Shown: positions 7,258 to 16,532, numbered from the stretch's first letter. The stretch is 45,199 nucleotides of DNA from Clostridia bacterium (GCA_017521365.1 JAFXCT010000078.1:1-45199), one strand, 5' to 3'. Notes: generated by a model from the letters alone, not told the origin. Program-made: numbers and translations.

Positions 7258-8484
7258 TTATTTCGCTTCTCTCTGTGCCGAATAGTTTACGTCAAGAGAT
7301 TTTTTGAACAGCATATAGTCGTAAGAGGGTCTCCAGCTGTCGCCCGTTTCAACGTTTGCCTTGAAGTCGTCCTCGCTTCGTGCAACGTTGATTACCGTAA
7401 TGCCCTTAAGCTCGCCGTCCTGCTTGTAGCAGGTGTCCCAGAATGCGTGGTGACCGATGTAGGTTACGCTTTCGGGAACGTAGACGTAGGTCATAGCCTG
7501 GTTGTAGCTGAAGCAGTCCGAGCCGATGTATTCAAGCCCCTCGGGCAGGGAGAGGTAAACCTCGCCGAGTGCCTCCTCGCCCGTGAAATGCGTGTCAGCG
7601 TTTTCGCCCTTGTAGGTGTAGATGTTGGCGAGCCTCGGAATTTCAAAGAAGCCGAGCGTTTCAATGGTCTTTACGCCTTCGGGAATGTAAACGTCGGTCA
7701 TATTCGCATAGTTGAAGGCAAGCTGACCGATTGTTTCAACGCTTGAGGGTACGACGTAGGTGAGCACGTCTTTTCTGTACTGCTCAAAGTTTTCAATATC
7801 CTCGGCAGGCTCGATTCTGTAGCCGTTTTCGTCATATTCTGCGTGACCGTATTTTTCAGCACGGTAGGTGTCGTGGTCACACGGTACGCATATCAGAGTT
7901 TTTTTGTCCTTGCTGTAGAGCACGCCGTCAATGTCGCAGTAGTTGGGGTTAGCTTCGTCAACCTCAATTCTCTGCAGCGCCCAGCAGGAATAAAACGCCT
8001 TCGGGTCGACGTTTGTGACCTCTGCACCGATGTTGATTACCCGGATTTTTTCGTCGCAGTTGAGTGCGTAGGCACGAACAGAGGTTATCTTTTTGCTCTC
8101 GTCCTTGTCAACGTTGAAGTTCGTGTTGACATCGGGGTTTTCCTTGTCGTAGGAAAGTGTTGAAACATAGTCGATGTCAAGCTCGGTCATATAGCCCGTG
8201 TTGCTGAATTTTGAAAGCTCGTAGGTTACCTCGATACCGTTTGTAAGCTCCTTGTATTCAAAGGTGTCCTTCTGTACGGTGCGCACGCTGAAATACATTG
8301 AAAGCGAAACGGCAACAATAATAACAAGCGCAAATACTATTTTCTTGAGTGTGTAATATTTATAGGGCTTATTGATGTGCGGTGCAGCAAGACCCTCAAC
8401 CTTGTAGGTCCATATTTCGTCCTCGGGTATTTCAAGATGAGCCTCTATATTCTGATTGTTCATCTTCTTTTCTTTTTTGCTCAT
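7258..8484 (-). CDS. Membrane-anchored BspA-type leucine-rich repeat protein
   Basis: A 408-residue protein with about 47 cytoplasmic residues, one membrane helix (about 49-66) and an outward C-terminal domain of LRR_5 repeats. Typical units are VRAYALNCDEKIRVINIGAEVTNV, DGVLYSKDKKTLICVP, VPSSVETIGQLAF and VPESVTYIGHHAF. Such domains bind ligands or surfaces in gut Firmicutes; the ligand here is unknown. The ATG at 8484 has AGGAGG 12 bases upstream; the GTG at 8493 is too close to that site. It lies 18 bp after the MFS gene, in one operon with it. The N-in, no-signal-peptide topology is less common than secreted BspA proteins. Confidence 0.8.
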   Translation of the reverse strand: MSKKEKKMNNQNIEAHLEIPEDEIWTYKVEGLAAPHINKPYKYYTLKKIVFALVIIVAVSLSMYFSVRTVQKDTFEYKELTNGIEVTYELSKFSNTGYMTELDIDYVSTLSYDKENPDVNTNFNVDKDESKKITSVRAYALNCDEKIRVINIGAEVTNVDPKAFYSCWALQRIEVDEANPNYCDIDGVLYSKDKKTLICVPCDHDTYRAEKYGHAEYDENGYRIEPAEDIENFEQYRKDVLTYVVPSSVETIGQLAFNYANMTDVYIPEGVKTIETLGFFEIPRLANIYTYKGENADTHFTGEEALGEVYLSLPEGLEYIGSDCFSYNQAMTYVYVPESVTYIGHHAFWDTCYKQDGELKGITVINVARSEDDFKANVETGDSWRPSYDYMLFKKSLDVNYSAQREAK

Positions 8485-8502
8485 ACGCGTCACACACCTC
8501 CT

Positions 8503-10260
8503 TTAACCCAAATATCCGCCGGAAACCTTTTCTCCGGCTTCCTTCGCCTGCTTTTCGGTTACTTCTGCACGGCGCTTGAGAACCTCCATAACCATATTCT
8601 GTTTCTTGCTGTCGTAATCCCAGAACAGGTAGGGAATAGTCATCAGGAAGAAGCCGATAACGTCAACGATAATCGGAATAACGATAATGTTTCTTCTCGA
8701 TGCATCAACAAACAGCACGTCCCAGTTGCTGTTGAAGCCGTAGCCGAGAAGCATAAGCGGAATAATAAGGCCGACAAAGGAAACAATCGGACCTGTAAAC
8801 CAGCCGAAAACGCCTGCAAAGCTCTCAAGGCGTTCACCGGACAGATACATCTGATAGTCGCCTATACGAACATCCATATCGTGACCGGCCGTTGTGGGAA
8901 CGGTCTTTGTCATTTCCATAAAGAACATAACGACAATACAGATTGTGCCGCAAAGGGTCAGGTTGTCGCCGCAGAACCACATTGCCGCCGCTATAATTGC
9001 ATAGCCTATGGCACGGGTAAGCTGGTAGAAAATCATAATCTGCTTGTAGGAGAAGCGTTTGAGGAAATAGGGTGACAGGAAATCGGGCGGAGTGCCTGCA
9101 AAGGAAATAAGCATTGTGATAAGGCTGTAGGGCAGACCGCTTAAACGGAAGGTGTAGAAATAGATAATCGTGACAAACGGCAGCATACCGTTGCCCAGCG
9201 AATCTATAAGACCGACCACGTTTTTGATAAGCAGATACTTGTTCTTGAGAACGCCGAACATACCGTCCCAGAACTTGATCTGAACCTTTTTCTCGATAGG
9301 CGGCTGGGGTATACGTTCTTTGACCTTGCCTGCAAAAAGCATTGTACAGGCAGCAAGCACGGTAAAGGTTATCGGGATAACGTAGCGGTACATATTGATA
9401 TCTGCCCACTCATAGCGAAGCGATCCGATAATTGCCGTTACAACAACGCCGGCAATGGTATGGAAGAAATGTGAAAGCTTGACGGGATAGCTACGCACGT
9501 AAATTCTTTCCTGAAGGTTGGGGCTGATGCTCTTTGTGCAGGTTTCCATATTGTTTGCAAAACCAAAAACATTGTAGGTTGCAAACATAAGGTTGGCAAC
9601 CCAGACACGGGTTGCAACGTCGGGAATCTCGTAAACGGGTGCCCAACCGATAACGAAAACCATTATGCACTTGGGAATAACGTCGCAGTAAAGCGAATAC
9701 TTGTAGCGGCCGTATTTGGGCAGCAGCTTTTTGCGCCAGAAAATGTTTCTCGCGCCGACCCAGCCCGTATAAAGGAAGTGCGTGCCGAAGGTTTTGAAGC
9801 ACGCCGTTGCGTTCATACCCTCAAGACCGTTGAGATAGGTTATGAATGTGCTTGTCTGGTTGAAGAGCTGTGAATAATCAAACAGTATCGTGGAAATACC
9901 GAAAGCCATCATCAGTCCGTAAACACCGTAGAACTTTTTCTCAGTCTTTTTCGGTAGGAAGCCCAGGTTATCGCAGACAAACCACCACATCAGTGCCGAA
10001 ATATAGCCAAGCGGCATATTCAGAATACTGATAACCGAGAAGGTTAGGTACGGCAGCTTATAGTGGTGCATAATGAGGTAACAGGCAGAAGCAAAGCCTA
10101 TGTACTCAAGAAGCTTTGAACCTGCATAGTTACTGCCTACAGCAAAAACAACGTCCTTGTATTCCTTGTACGGAACGTATTTGCCCGGGGCGGGAGTGTT
10201 CCAATGGTCCTTGATTTCGGTGAAAAGCGCCTTCACCTTGCCAAGGTCTAATTTGGCCAT
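8503..10260 (-). CDS. MFS transporter, GPH-like (glycoside/pentoside type)
   Basis: A 585-residue, 12-helix permease, longer than the usual 450-500. It fits the MFS_2/GPH sugar:cation symporter group: an RHDMD-like motif appears as GHDMDVRIGDYQMYLSGERLESF in the second half, and a long soluble loop with KVKERIPQPPIEKKVQIKFWDG precedes helix 7. Substrate not predictable; the neighbouring glycosidases make a glycoside or oligosaccharide plausible (inference). The ATG at 10260 has AAGGAGG upstream. It is followed closely by the LRR gene and transcribed from its own promoter. Confidence 0.75.
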   Translation of the reverse strand: MAKLDLGKVKALFTEIKDHWNTPAPGKYVPYKEYKDVVFAVGSNYAGSKLLEYIGFASACYLIMHHYKLPYLTFSVISILNMPLGYISALMWWFVCDNLGFLPKKTEKKFYGVYGLMMAFGISTILFDYSQLFNQTSTFITYLNGLEGMNATACFKTFGTHFLYTGWVGARNIFWRKKLLPKYGRYKYSLYCDVIPKCIMVFVIGWAPVYEIPDVATRVWVANLMFATYNVFGFANNMETCTKSISPNLQERIYVRSYPVKLSHFFHTIAGVVVTAIIGSLRYEWADINMYRYVIPITFTVLAACTMLFAGKVKERIPQPPIEKKVQIKFWDGMFGVLKNKYLLIKNVVGLIDSLGNGMLPFVTIIYFYTFRLSGLPYSLITMLISFAGTPPDFLSPYFLKRFSYKQIMIFYQLTRAIGYAIIAAAMWFCGDNLTLCGTICIVVMFFMEMTKTVPTTAGHDMDVRIGDYQMYLSGERLESFAGVFGWFTGPIVSFVGLIIPLMLLGYGFNSNWDVLFVDASRRNIIVIPIIVDVIGFFLMTIPYLFWDYDSKKQNMVMEVLKRRAEVTEKQAKEAGEKVSGGYLG

Positions 10261-10293
10261 TTGTGTTCCTCCTTGCAAAATTTTATGCCATAC

Positions 10294-10322
10294 ATTTTAC
10301 CATATTTTTTGAACTGTGTAAA
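10294..10322 (-). promoter_or_regulatory. Promoter of the MFS-LRR operon
   Basis: On the minus strand, TTTACA (10322-10317), a 17-bp spacer and TAAAAT (10299-10294). Confidence 0.7.
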
Positions 10323-10346
10323 GTAAGTTTTGTGTAAATATACAAA

Positions 10347-10375
10347 TTGCATTTTATATCTTGATATGCTATTAT
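10347..10375 (+). promoter_or_regulatory. Promoter of rsfS-leuS
   Basis: TTGCAT (10347-10352), a 17-bp spacer and TATTAT (10370-10375). It is divergent from the MFS promoter. The ~80-base leader is too short for a T-box and shows no terminator hairpin. Confidence 0.65.
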
Positions 10376-10463
10376 ATATATCTGTAATTTAGGAATTATT
10401 TTCTATAACTGTGTTTATTTGCCTTAATTTTGGGCAGATTTTCTGTAGAAGGAGGGTGCAAAA

Positions 10464-10817
10464 ATGACACCGAAGGAGCTTTATGAGAGCATAGTAAAGG
10501 TTCTTGACGACAAGAAGGCGGAGGATGTTGCCGTTCTTGACACGACGGACCTTACCGTTGTAAGCGAATATTTTGTAATCGCTACGGGTAATTCAAGCAC
10601 ACACGTCAAATCCCTTGCGGACGACGTTGAATACGAGCTGCAGCAGCTCGGAGTTGAGCCTGACCATATCGAGGGCAGGGCAACGGGCTGGATTCTTCTG
10701 GACTACGGCTCGGTGCTTTTACACGTTTTCACACGTGATAACAGAGATTACTACAACCTTGAGCATCTGTGGGCGGATGCAAAGCAGGTCGATATTACCG
10801 GCCTTGTAACAGAATAA
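10464..10817 (+). CDS. rsfS: Ribosomal silencing factor RsfS (Iojap family)
   Basis: A 117-residue protein that binds ribosomal protein L14 on the 50S subunit and blocks subunit joining when nutrients are short. The whole family pattern is present: LDTTDLTVVSEYFVIATGNSSTHVKSLAD, then GRATGWILLDYGSVLLHVFTRDNRDYYNLEHLWADA. AGAAGGAGGG lies before the ATG. leuS follows 34 bp later, so the two are probably co-transcribed. Confidence 0.95.
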   Translation: MTPKELYESIVKVLDDKKAEDVAVLDTTDLTVVSEYFVIATGNSSTHVKSLADDVEYELQQLGVEPDHIEGRATGWILLDYGSVLLHVFTRDNRDYYNLEHLWADAKQVDITGLVTE

Positions 10818-10851
10818 TTAATTGCTTTTAAGCATAAAGGACTGATAAATT

Positions 10852-13260
10852 ATGGCTAAGAATTACGATTTTAAAGCTGCCGAGCTCAAATGGCAGGACA
10901 AGTGGGAGAACGCAGGCGTATTCAAGGCGGAGGACGGCTCCGACAAGGAAAAGTTCTACGCTCTCGTTGAGTTCCCGTACCCCAGCGGTGCAGGTATGCA
11001 CGTCGGCCACATCAAGGCTTACTCGGGCCTTGAGGTCGTTTCCCGTAAGCGCAGAATGGAGGGCTACAACGTTCTCTTCCCCATCGGCTTTGATGCATAC
11101 GGTCTGCCGACGGAAAACTACGCTATCAAAACGGGTATCCACCCCAGACAGGTTACCGACAACAATATTGCAAAATTCACCTCACAGCTCAAGCGTGTAG
11201 GCTTCTCCTTCGATTGGGACAGAGTAATCGACACCACCGAGGAAGGCTACTACAAGTGGACACAGTGGATTTTCCTCAAGATGTTTGAAAACGGTCTTGC
11301 CTTCCGTGACAAGACTCTCGTCAACTACTGCCCTTCCTGTAAGGTTGTCCTTTCAAACGAGGACTCACAGGGCGGCAAGTGCGACATCTGCCACAGTGAT
11401 ATAGTTCAGAAGTCCAAGGATGTCTGGTATCTGCGTATCACGGAGTATGCCGACAAGCTTCTTGAAGGTCTTAACGGCGTTGATTATCTTCCAAACGTTA
11501 AACTCCAGCAGGAAAACTGGATAGGTAAGTCAACGGGTGCATTCGTAAACTTCACGGTTAAGGATACGGACGAAACACTCCGCATCTACACAACACGTCC
11601 CGATACTCTTTTCGGCGTAACCTTTATGGTTATGGCTCCCGAGCATCCGATGCTCGACAAGTACAAGGATATGATTGCAAACTTTGCCGAGGTTGAAAAC
11701 TACCGTGCAGAGTGCGCAAAGAAGACGGAGTTTGAGCGCACACAGCTTGTCAAGGACAAGACGGGTGTCAAGCTCGACGGCTTTGTCGGCGTCAACCCCG
11801 TAAACGACAAGGAAATACCGATTTTCATTTCCGACTACGTTATGATGGGCTACGGTACGGGCGCAATTATGGCTGTTCCCGCACACGACCAGCGTGACTA
11901 CGACTTCGCAAAGAAGTTCGGCATTGATATAATCGAGGTTATCAAGGGCGGCGATATTTCCGTTGAAGCCTACACAGGCGACGGCGAAATGGTCAATTCC
12001 GACTACCTCAACGGCTATACGGACAAGAAGTCCTCAATCGAGCGTGTGCTCGTTGAGCTTGAAAAGCAGGGTATCGGCGAAAAGGGTGTTCAGTACAAGA
12101 TGAAGGACTGGGCGTTCAACCGCCAGCGCTATTGGGGCGAGCCTATTCCGATTGTTCACTGCGACAAGTGCGGTATGGTTGCCGTTCCCTATGAGGAGCT
12201 TCCGCTTAAGCTTCCCAAGGTTGAAAACTTTGAGCCCGGTCAGGACGGCGAAAGCCCCCTTGCCAAGATTGATTCGTTCGTCAACTGCACCTGCCCCAAG
12301 TGCGGCGGCGCAGCAAAGAGGGAGACCGACACTATGCCTCAGTGGGCAGGCTCGTCCTGGTACTTCCTGAGATATATCGACCCCCACAACACCGAGCGCT
12401 TTGCCGATATGGAAAAGCTTAAGTACTGGGGTCAGGTTGACTGGTACAACGGCGGTATGGAGCACGTTACCCGTCACCTTATCTACTCCCGCTTCTGGCA
12501 CAAGTTCCTCTACGACCTCGGCGAGGTTCCGACCGCAGAGCCTTACGCAAAGCGTACCGCACAGGGTCTTATCCTTGGCCCCGACGGCGTAAAGATGTCC
12601 AAGTCCAGAGGTAACGTTATTGACCCCAACGACGTTGTTGAGGTCTTCGGCGCAGACGTTCTGCGTACCTACGTTCTCTTTATGGGCGACTACGAAAAGG
12701 CAGCTCCCTGGTCAGAGGACAGCGTTAAGGGCTGTAAGAGATTCATTGACAGAGTCTGGAATCTCCAGACCCTTCTTACAGACGGTGACGAGTATTCCAA
12801 GAAGCTCGAATCCGCCTTCCACAGAACAATCAAGAAGGTTTCTTCCGATATTGAAACCCTCAAATACAACACGGCTATTGCCGCACTTATGACGCTCCTC
12901 AACGAGATTTACGATGCAGGCGCAGTTACCCGTGACGAGCTCAAAACCTTTGTCACCCTGCTCAATCCCTTTGCTCCCCACGTAACAGAGGAAATCAACG
13001 AAGCACTCGGCAACGGTATGCTTGCCTGCGGCGAGTGGCCGACCTACGACGAGGCAAAGTGCGTTGACAACGAGGTTGAAATTGTTGTACAGATTAACGG
13101 CAAAATCCGTGCAAAGATGATGGTTGCAACCGATATCGAGGCTGCAGACGCAATTGCCCTTGCAAAGGCAGACGAAAAGATTGCCGCAGAAATCGCAGGC
13201 AAGAACATCATCAAGGAGCTCTACGTTAAGGGCAAGCTCGTAAATATTGTTGCAAGATAA
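10852..13260 (+). CDS. leuS: Leucyl-tRNA synthetase
   Basis: Charges tRNA-Leu with leucine. The 802 residues match bacterial LeuRS. The class I HIGH motif appears as MHVGH (residues 49-53) after FPYPSGAG. The CP1 editing domain contains TTRPDTLFGVTFMVMAPEHP and TGAIMAVPAHDQRDYDFA. The zinc-ribbon-like CPSCKVVL...CDIC and CTCPKCGG elements are visible. KMSKS is at about 581-585, followed by the anticodon-binding domain and a short C-terminal domain. Complete and without oddities. Confidence 0.98.
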   Translation: MAKNYDFKAAELKWQDKWENAGVFKAEDGSDKEKFYALVEFPYPSGAGMHVGHIKAYSGLEVVSRKRRMEGYNVLFPIGFDAYGLPTENYAIKTGIHPRQVTDNNIAKFTSQLKRVGFSFDWDRVIDTTEEGYYKWTQWIFLKMFENGLAFRDKTLVNYCPSCKVVLSNEDSQGGKCDICHSDIVQKSKDVWYLRITEYADKLLEGLNGVDYLPNVKLQQENWIGKSTGAFVNFTVKDTDETLRIYTTRPDTLFGVTFMVMAPEHPMLDKYKDMIANFAEVENYRAECAKKTEFERTQLVKDKTGVKLDGFVGVNPVNDKEIPIFISDYVMMGYGTGAIMAVPAHDQRDYDFAKKFGIDIIEVIKGGDISVEAYTGDGEMVNSDYLNGYTDKKSSIERVLVELEKQGIGEKGVQYKMKDWAFNRQRYWGEPIPIVHCDKCGMVAVPYEELPLKLPKVENFEPGQDGESPLAKIDSFVNCTCPKCGGAAKRETDTMPQWAGSSWYFLRYIDPHNTERFADMEKLKYWGQVDWYNGGMEHVTRHLIYSRFWHKFLYDLGEVPTAEPYAKRTAQGLILGPDGVKMSKSRGNVIDPNDVVEVFGADVLRTYVLFMGDYEKAAPWSEDSVKGCKRFIDRVWNLQTLLTDGDEYSKKLESAFHRTIKKVSSDIETLKYNTAIAALMTLLNEIYDAGAVTRDELKTFVTLLNPFAPHVTEEINEALGNGMLACGEWPTYDEAKCVDNEVEIVVQINGKIRAKMMVATDIEAADAIALAKADEKIAAEIAGKNIIKELYVKGKLVNIVAR

Positions 13261-13282
13261 CAAATCCTTCAGATTTGTTATC
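13256..13282 (+). terminator. Hairpin spanning the leuS stop codon
   Basis: GATAACAAATC (13256-13266), loop CTTCA and GATTTGTTATC (13272-13282) form an 11-bp perfect stem. It has no T tract, so it may be an mRNA 3' stabiliser rather than a true terminator. Confidence 0.45.
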
Positions 13283-13395
13283 AATGCAAAATGCAAAGTT
13301 CAAAATGCAAAATTGCGGGAGGGCTTCGCCCTCACCCATTACAATCGGAGCGAAGCGACCCTTAATTTTGCACTTAGCATTTTGCACTTTGAACT
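13283..13395. repeat. Family B intergenic inverted repeat, copy 1
   Basis: The left arm (AATGCAAAATGCAAAGTTC) is roughly complementary to the right arm (GCATTTTGCACTTTGAAC), around a GAGGGCTTCGCCCTCACCC hairpin. The first ~55 bases recur at 43660-43720. Confidence 0.85.
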
Positions 13396-13417
13396 CTTTT
13401 AACCGGAGGAACACGAT

Positions 13418-14497
13418 ATGCTGAAAAAGATAATGGCAGTAACGCTGTGTGTAATTCTTATGGGTGTTTGCCTTATTCCTTCCGCTTATGCTTCTCAGCT
13501 TGAATACCCGAAAAAAAGAGAGGACATCGGCATTCGTGACCCCTGCATATTGGTAAGCGGCGGTAAATACTATATGTACGGCACGGGTGCTGCCTGGCCG
13601 GGCTACGGCTGTTACGTCAGCGAGGATCTGGAAAACTGGGCAGGTCCCTACAGAGTTTTCGCCTTCCCCGAGGGACACACCGCAGATGGCGATTACTGGG
13701 CGCCCGAATGTGTTGAGTACAACGGCAGCTTTTATCTTTTCGCAACCTATCACGACCGTGTTTTAAACCACAGGGGTACGGCGGTTTTCCGCTCGGCAAG
13801 CCCACTCGGCCCGTTTGAGCAGATAAGCGACGGCTTTGCAACCCCGGACGATTGGGACTCAATTGACGGTACGCTTTACGTTGATAAAGACGGTCAGCCG
13901 TGGATGGTTTTCGTTCACGAATGGACGAGCACGGATGACGGAATAGGCAGAATGTGCGTTGCGAAAATGAGCGGTGATTTGTCGGCCCTTATTTCCGAGC
14001 CGCAGGAAATTTTCCGTGCGGACGACGGCAAAAAGGGTATGGACAGACAGGTTACCGACGGCCCGTATATTTACACCTGCCGTGACGGTAAGCTGATTAT
14101 GCTCTGGTCAAACGTTGCGGATAACGGCTACGCTGTCGGTATGGCGGAATGCTATACAATCGACGGCGAATGGAAGCAGCAGCCCAGGCTTCTTTTCCAC
14201 CGTGACATAAGCGGCACGGGCTATGACGGCGGCCACGGTATGCTTTTTGAAGCGAATGACGGCAGGCTTCTGCTTTCCGTTCACTCGCCCAACTCATCGG
14301 GTGAGGGCTACAAGGAAACCGCTATGTTTTACGAGGTCGTTGAAACGGACGGCACGCTGATGCTCAAATCCGAATACGAAAAATTAAATTCAACACGCAA
14401 AGCCGTGTCGGATATATTTGCAAAAATTGCAGAATTCCTTTCAAAAGCACTTGCGGCGGTTTTTAACTTGTTCGCAAAGATTATAAATGTATTTTAA
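13418..14497 (+). CDS. Secreted glycoside hydrolase family 43 protein
   Basis: A 359-residue five-bladed beta-propeller hydrolase that removes arabinose or xylose units from plant hemicellulose (family knowledge; exact specificity unclear). A signal peptide occupies residues 1-26 with cleavage near AYASQ. The general base is the Asp of IRDPCIL, the pKa-tuning Asp is in DSIDGTLYVD, and the acid position lies in VTDGPYIY, where an Asp stands where many GH43 enzymes have Glu. A C-terminal helix-rich tail (about 330-359) follows the propeller. GGAGG precedes the ATG. The next gene, mrp, starts 26 bp later. Confidence 0.85.
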   Translation: MLKKIMAVTLCVILMGVCLIPSAYASQLEYPKKREDIGIRDPCILVSGGKYYMYGTGAAWPGYGCYVSEDLENWAGPYRVFAFPEGHTADGDYWAPECVEYNGSFYLFATYHDRVLNHRGTAVFRSASPLGPFEQISDGFATPDDWDSIDGTLYVDKDGQPWMVFVHEWTSTDDGIGRMCVAKMSGDLSALISEPQEIFRADDGKKGMDRQVTDGPYIYTCRDGKLIMLWSNVADNGYAVGMAECYTIDGEWKQQPRLLFHRDISGTGYDGGHGMLFEANDGRLLLSVHSPNSSGEGYKETAMFYEVVETDGTLMLKSEYEKLNSTRKAVSDIFAKIAEFLSKALAAVFNLFAKIINVF

Positions 14498-14523
14498 GTA
14501 AATGAAAAAGAGGTAGTAGAAAA

Positions 14524-15354
14524 ATGGCATGTAACGGAGATTGTTCAAGCTGTTCATCAAACTGCGACAGCAAAAAGCAGGCACAGGATATGCGCCTGCC
14601 CCAGAATCAGTTCAGCAACGTAAAAAAAGTTATCGGTGTAGTCAGCGGTAAGGGCGGTGTCGGCAAGTCACTCGTCACCTCTCTGCTTGCCTGCGCTTTT
14701 CAGACTATGGGCAAGCAGACCGCAATTCTTGACGCTGACATTACAGGCCCGTCTATCCCCAAGGCGTTCGGCGTAAAGAGCGCAATCGAGCAGAGCGAAA
14801 TGGGTCTTATTCCTGCCGAAAGTAAGACGGGCATCAGGCTGATGTCCGTAAATCTTCTGCTTGAAAAAGAGGATGCACCCGTAGTGTGGAGAGGCCCCGT
14901 TATTTCGGGCGTTATCCAGCAGTTCTGGAAGGATGTTGCCTGGGGCGAGGTTGACTATATGTTCGTCGATATGCCTCCCGGTACGGGCGATGTTCCGCTT
15001 ACCGTTTTCCAGAACCTTCCCGTTGACGGTATCGTCGTCGTAACAACTCCGCAGGATTTGGTTACGATGATAGTCAAGAAGGCTTACAATATGGCAAACC
15101 TTATGAACGTTCCGATTATCGGCCTTGTTGAGAATATGAGCTACTTTGCCTGCCCTGACTGCGGCAAGAAGCACTCCATTTTCGGCGAGAGCAAGATTGA
15201 CGAGGTTGCAAAGGAGCTCGGCCTGCCCGTGCTTGCCCGTCTTCCCATCAACCCCAAAACGGCAAACCTCGTTGACCTCGGTGCGGTTGAGCTTGCAGGT
15301 GAGGACGATATAAAGTCCGCTGTTGAAGGTATAGAAAAATATTTTGCAGAATAA
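14524..15354 (+). CDS. mrp: Mrp/NBP35-family iron-sulfur cluster carrier ATPase
   Basis: A 276-residue cytosolic P-loop ATPase that binds and transfers 4Fe-4S clusters to apo-proteins. The N terminus has an Nbp35-like cysteine set (C3, C7, C10, C14). Deviant Walker A GKGGVGKS is at residues 42-49, switch/Walker B FVDMPPGTGD follows, and the C-terminal cluster-binding CPDCGKK provides the CxxC. There is no N-terminal MIP18 domain. It follows the GH43 gene and precedes the BIG2 protein, with no obvious functional link to either. Confidence 0.93.
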   Translation: MACNGDCSSCSSNCDSKKQAQDMRLPQNQFSNVKKVIGVVSGKGGVGKSLVTSLLACAFQTMGKQTAILDADITGPSIPKAFGVKSAIEQSEMGLIPAESKTGIRLMSVNLLLEKEDAPVVWRGPVISGVIQQFWKDVAWGEVDYMFVDMPPGTGDVPLTVFQNLPVDGIVVVTTPQDLVTMIVKKAYNMANLMNVPIIGLVENMSYFACPDCGKKHSIFGESKIDEVAKELGLPVLARLPINPKTANLVDLGAVELAGEDDIKSAVEGIEKYFAE

Positions 15355-15378
15355 TTTTTATATAAAAAGGAGACAGTT

Positions 15379-16527
15379 ATGAAAAGTAAGTTCACAAAAG
15401 CACTTGCCCTTCTTCTTGCCGTGCTGACTCTGGGCTATATTGTGTCCGTCGGTGCTTATGCCGCAGGCACAAACACTGCCGCAAAGAGCACAACACACGC
15501 ACTCGTTCTTACGAGTGAGGCTACGGCGGTTGCAATAGGCAGAACGATTCAGATGACGGCAAAGGTATCAAACGTTGACAAGCAGCCCACAATTACCTGG
15601 AGCAGCTCCGATGCAAGCATTGCAAGCGTTGATTCAAACGGTGCCGTAAAGGGTAAGGCTGTCGGCAAGGTAATTATCAAGGCAAGCGCCAAGGTTGACG
15701 GCAAGACAGTAACGGGCGAATTTGCAATTGACGTTATCAAGAACGAAAAGCCCATCCAGAATTATTTGGTAAATCATCAGGTGCTCAGCTATCAGTACAG
15801 CTACGTTGACGATTACTACTACACCAACGACAAGAAGGCGTGGCAGAAGCATTTCGGCTTCGGCAAGATTTACGATATCGCTTCCCCCTATCTTCTTCTT
15901 GAGTACGACTATATCCGTATCTTCTTCACCTACGAGAACAAGGACTGGATGATTCAGTTCTGGAAGGGTCAGTACGGTATGATATTCTACGGCGGCGAGG
16001 TCGGCGTTTACAACCGTGCTCACTCCGAAGAGGGTGTAAACGACTGGACCTTCTACGGCTGTGCCAAGGAAGAGGACTGGCTGGCAATGGATATGACACT
16101 CTACCACCAGAACCTTGACGGCGAGTATGTCCGTGAGTTTACCCGTGAGTACGACAAATACTGGTGGTGCACGGGCTTCAAGAACGGTCACCTTCGTGAA
16201 GAGGAGCCTGCCGACGAGCTTCGCCTTGCAGGCAGAATTACCTTCAAGAGTGAGGAAATGGCACAGATAGTTTACGACGGTCTGCTTGAATGCGGCTTCA
16301 AGAAGGGCAAAAAGGCTGACCACACGGCTATCGACACCGTTTATAAAGACGGTAAAGATTTGCACTACTCCTGGCAGAACATCAGCGAGGCCGAAAGCAC
16401 GATGGCTATCAAGGTTGTCGGCGGTGCTGCTGTAACGGCGGTTCTTCTTCCTCTTTTTGCTCCGATTATGATTCCCTACGCAGGCTTCTTCCTGCTTATG
16501 TGCGGTATCGCTTCTTTGATTGTATAA
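15379..16527 (+). CDS. Exported BIG2 plus DUF4474 protein
   Basis: A 382-residue surface protein. A signal peptide covers residues 1-30 (cleavage near AYAAG). A bacterial Ig-like BIG2 domain spans about 38-120, with ITWSSSDASIASVDSNGAVKG. A DUF4474-like block follows (about 150-310): YTNDKKAWQKHFGFGKIYD, DWMIQFWKGQYGMIFYGGEVGVYN. DUF4474 has no known function. A C-terminal hydrophobic stretch (about 345-382) would anchor it in the membrane. An AAAAGGAG site lies before the ATG, and a terminator follows. Confidence 0.75.
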   Translation: MKSKFTKALALLLAVLTLGYIVSVGAYAAGTNTAAKSTTHALVLTSEATAVAIGRTIQMTAKVSNVDKQPTITWSSSDASIASVDSNGAVKGKAVGKVIIKASAKVDGKTVTGEFAIDVIKNEKPIQNYLVNHQVLSYQYSYVDDYYYTNDKKAWQKHFGFGKIYDIASPYLLLEYDYIRIFFTYENKDWMIQFWKGQYGMIFYGGEVGVYNRAHSEEGVNDWTFYGCAKEEDWLAMDMTLYHQNLDGEYVREFTREYDKYWWCTGFKNGHLREEEPADELRLAGRITFKSEEMAQIVYDGLLECGFKKGKKADHTAIDTVYKDGKDLHYSWQNISEAESTMAIKVVGGAAVTAVLLPLFAPIMIPYAGFFLLMCGIASLIV

Positions 16528-16532
16528 ATGTT

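Noticed and set aside
10376..10851. T-box leader for leuS
   Set aside because: leuS follows rsfS with a 34-bp gap, and the rsfS leader is about 80 bases with no T-box sequence or antiterminator.
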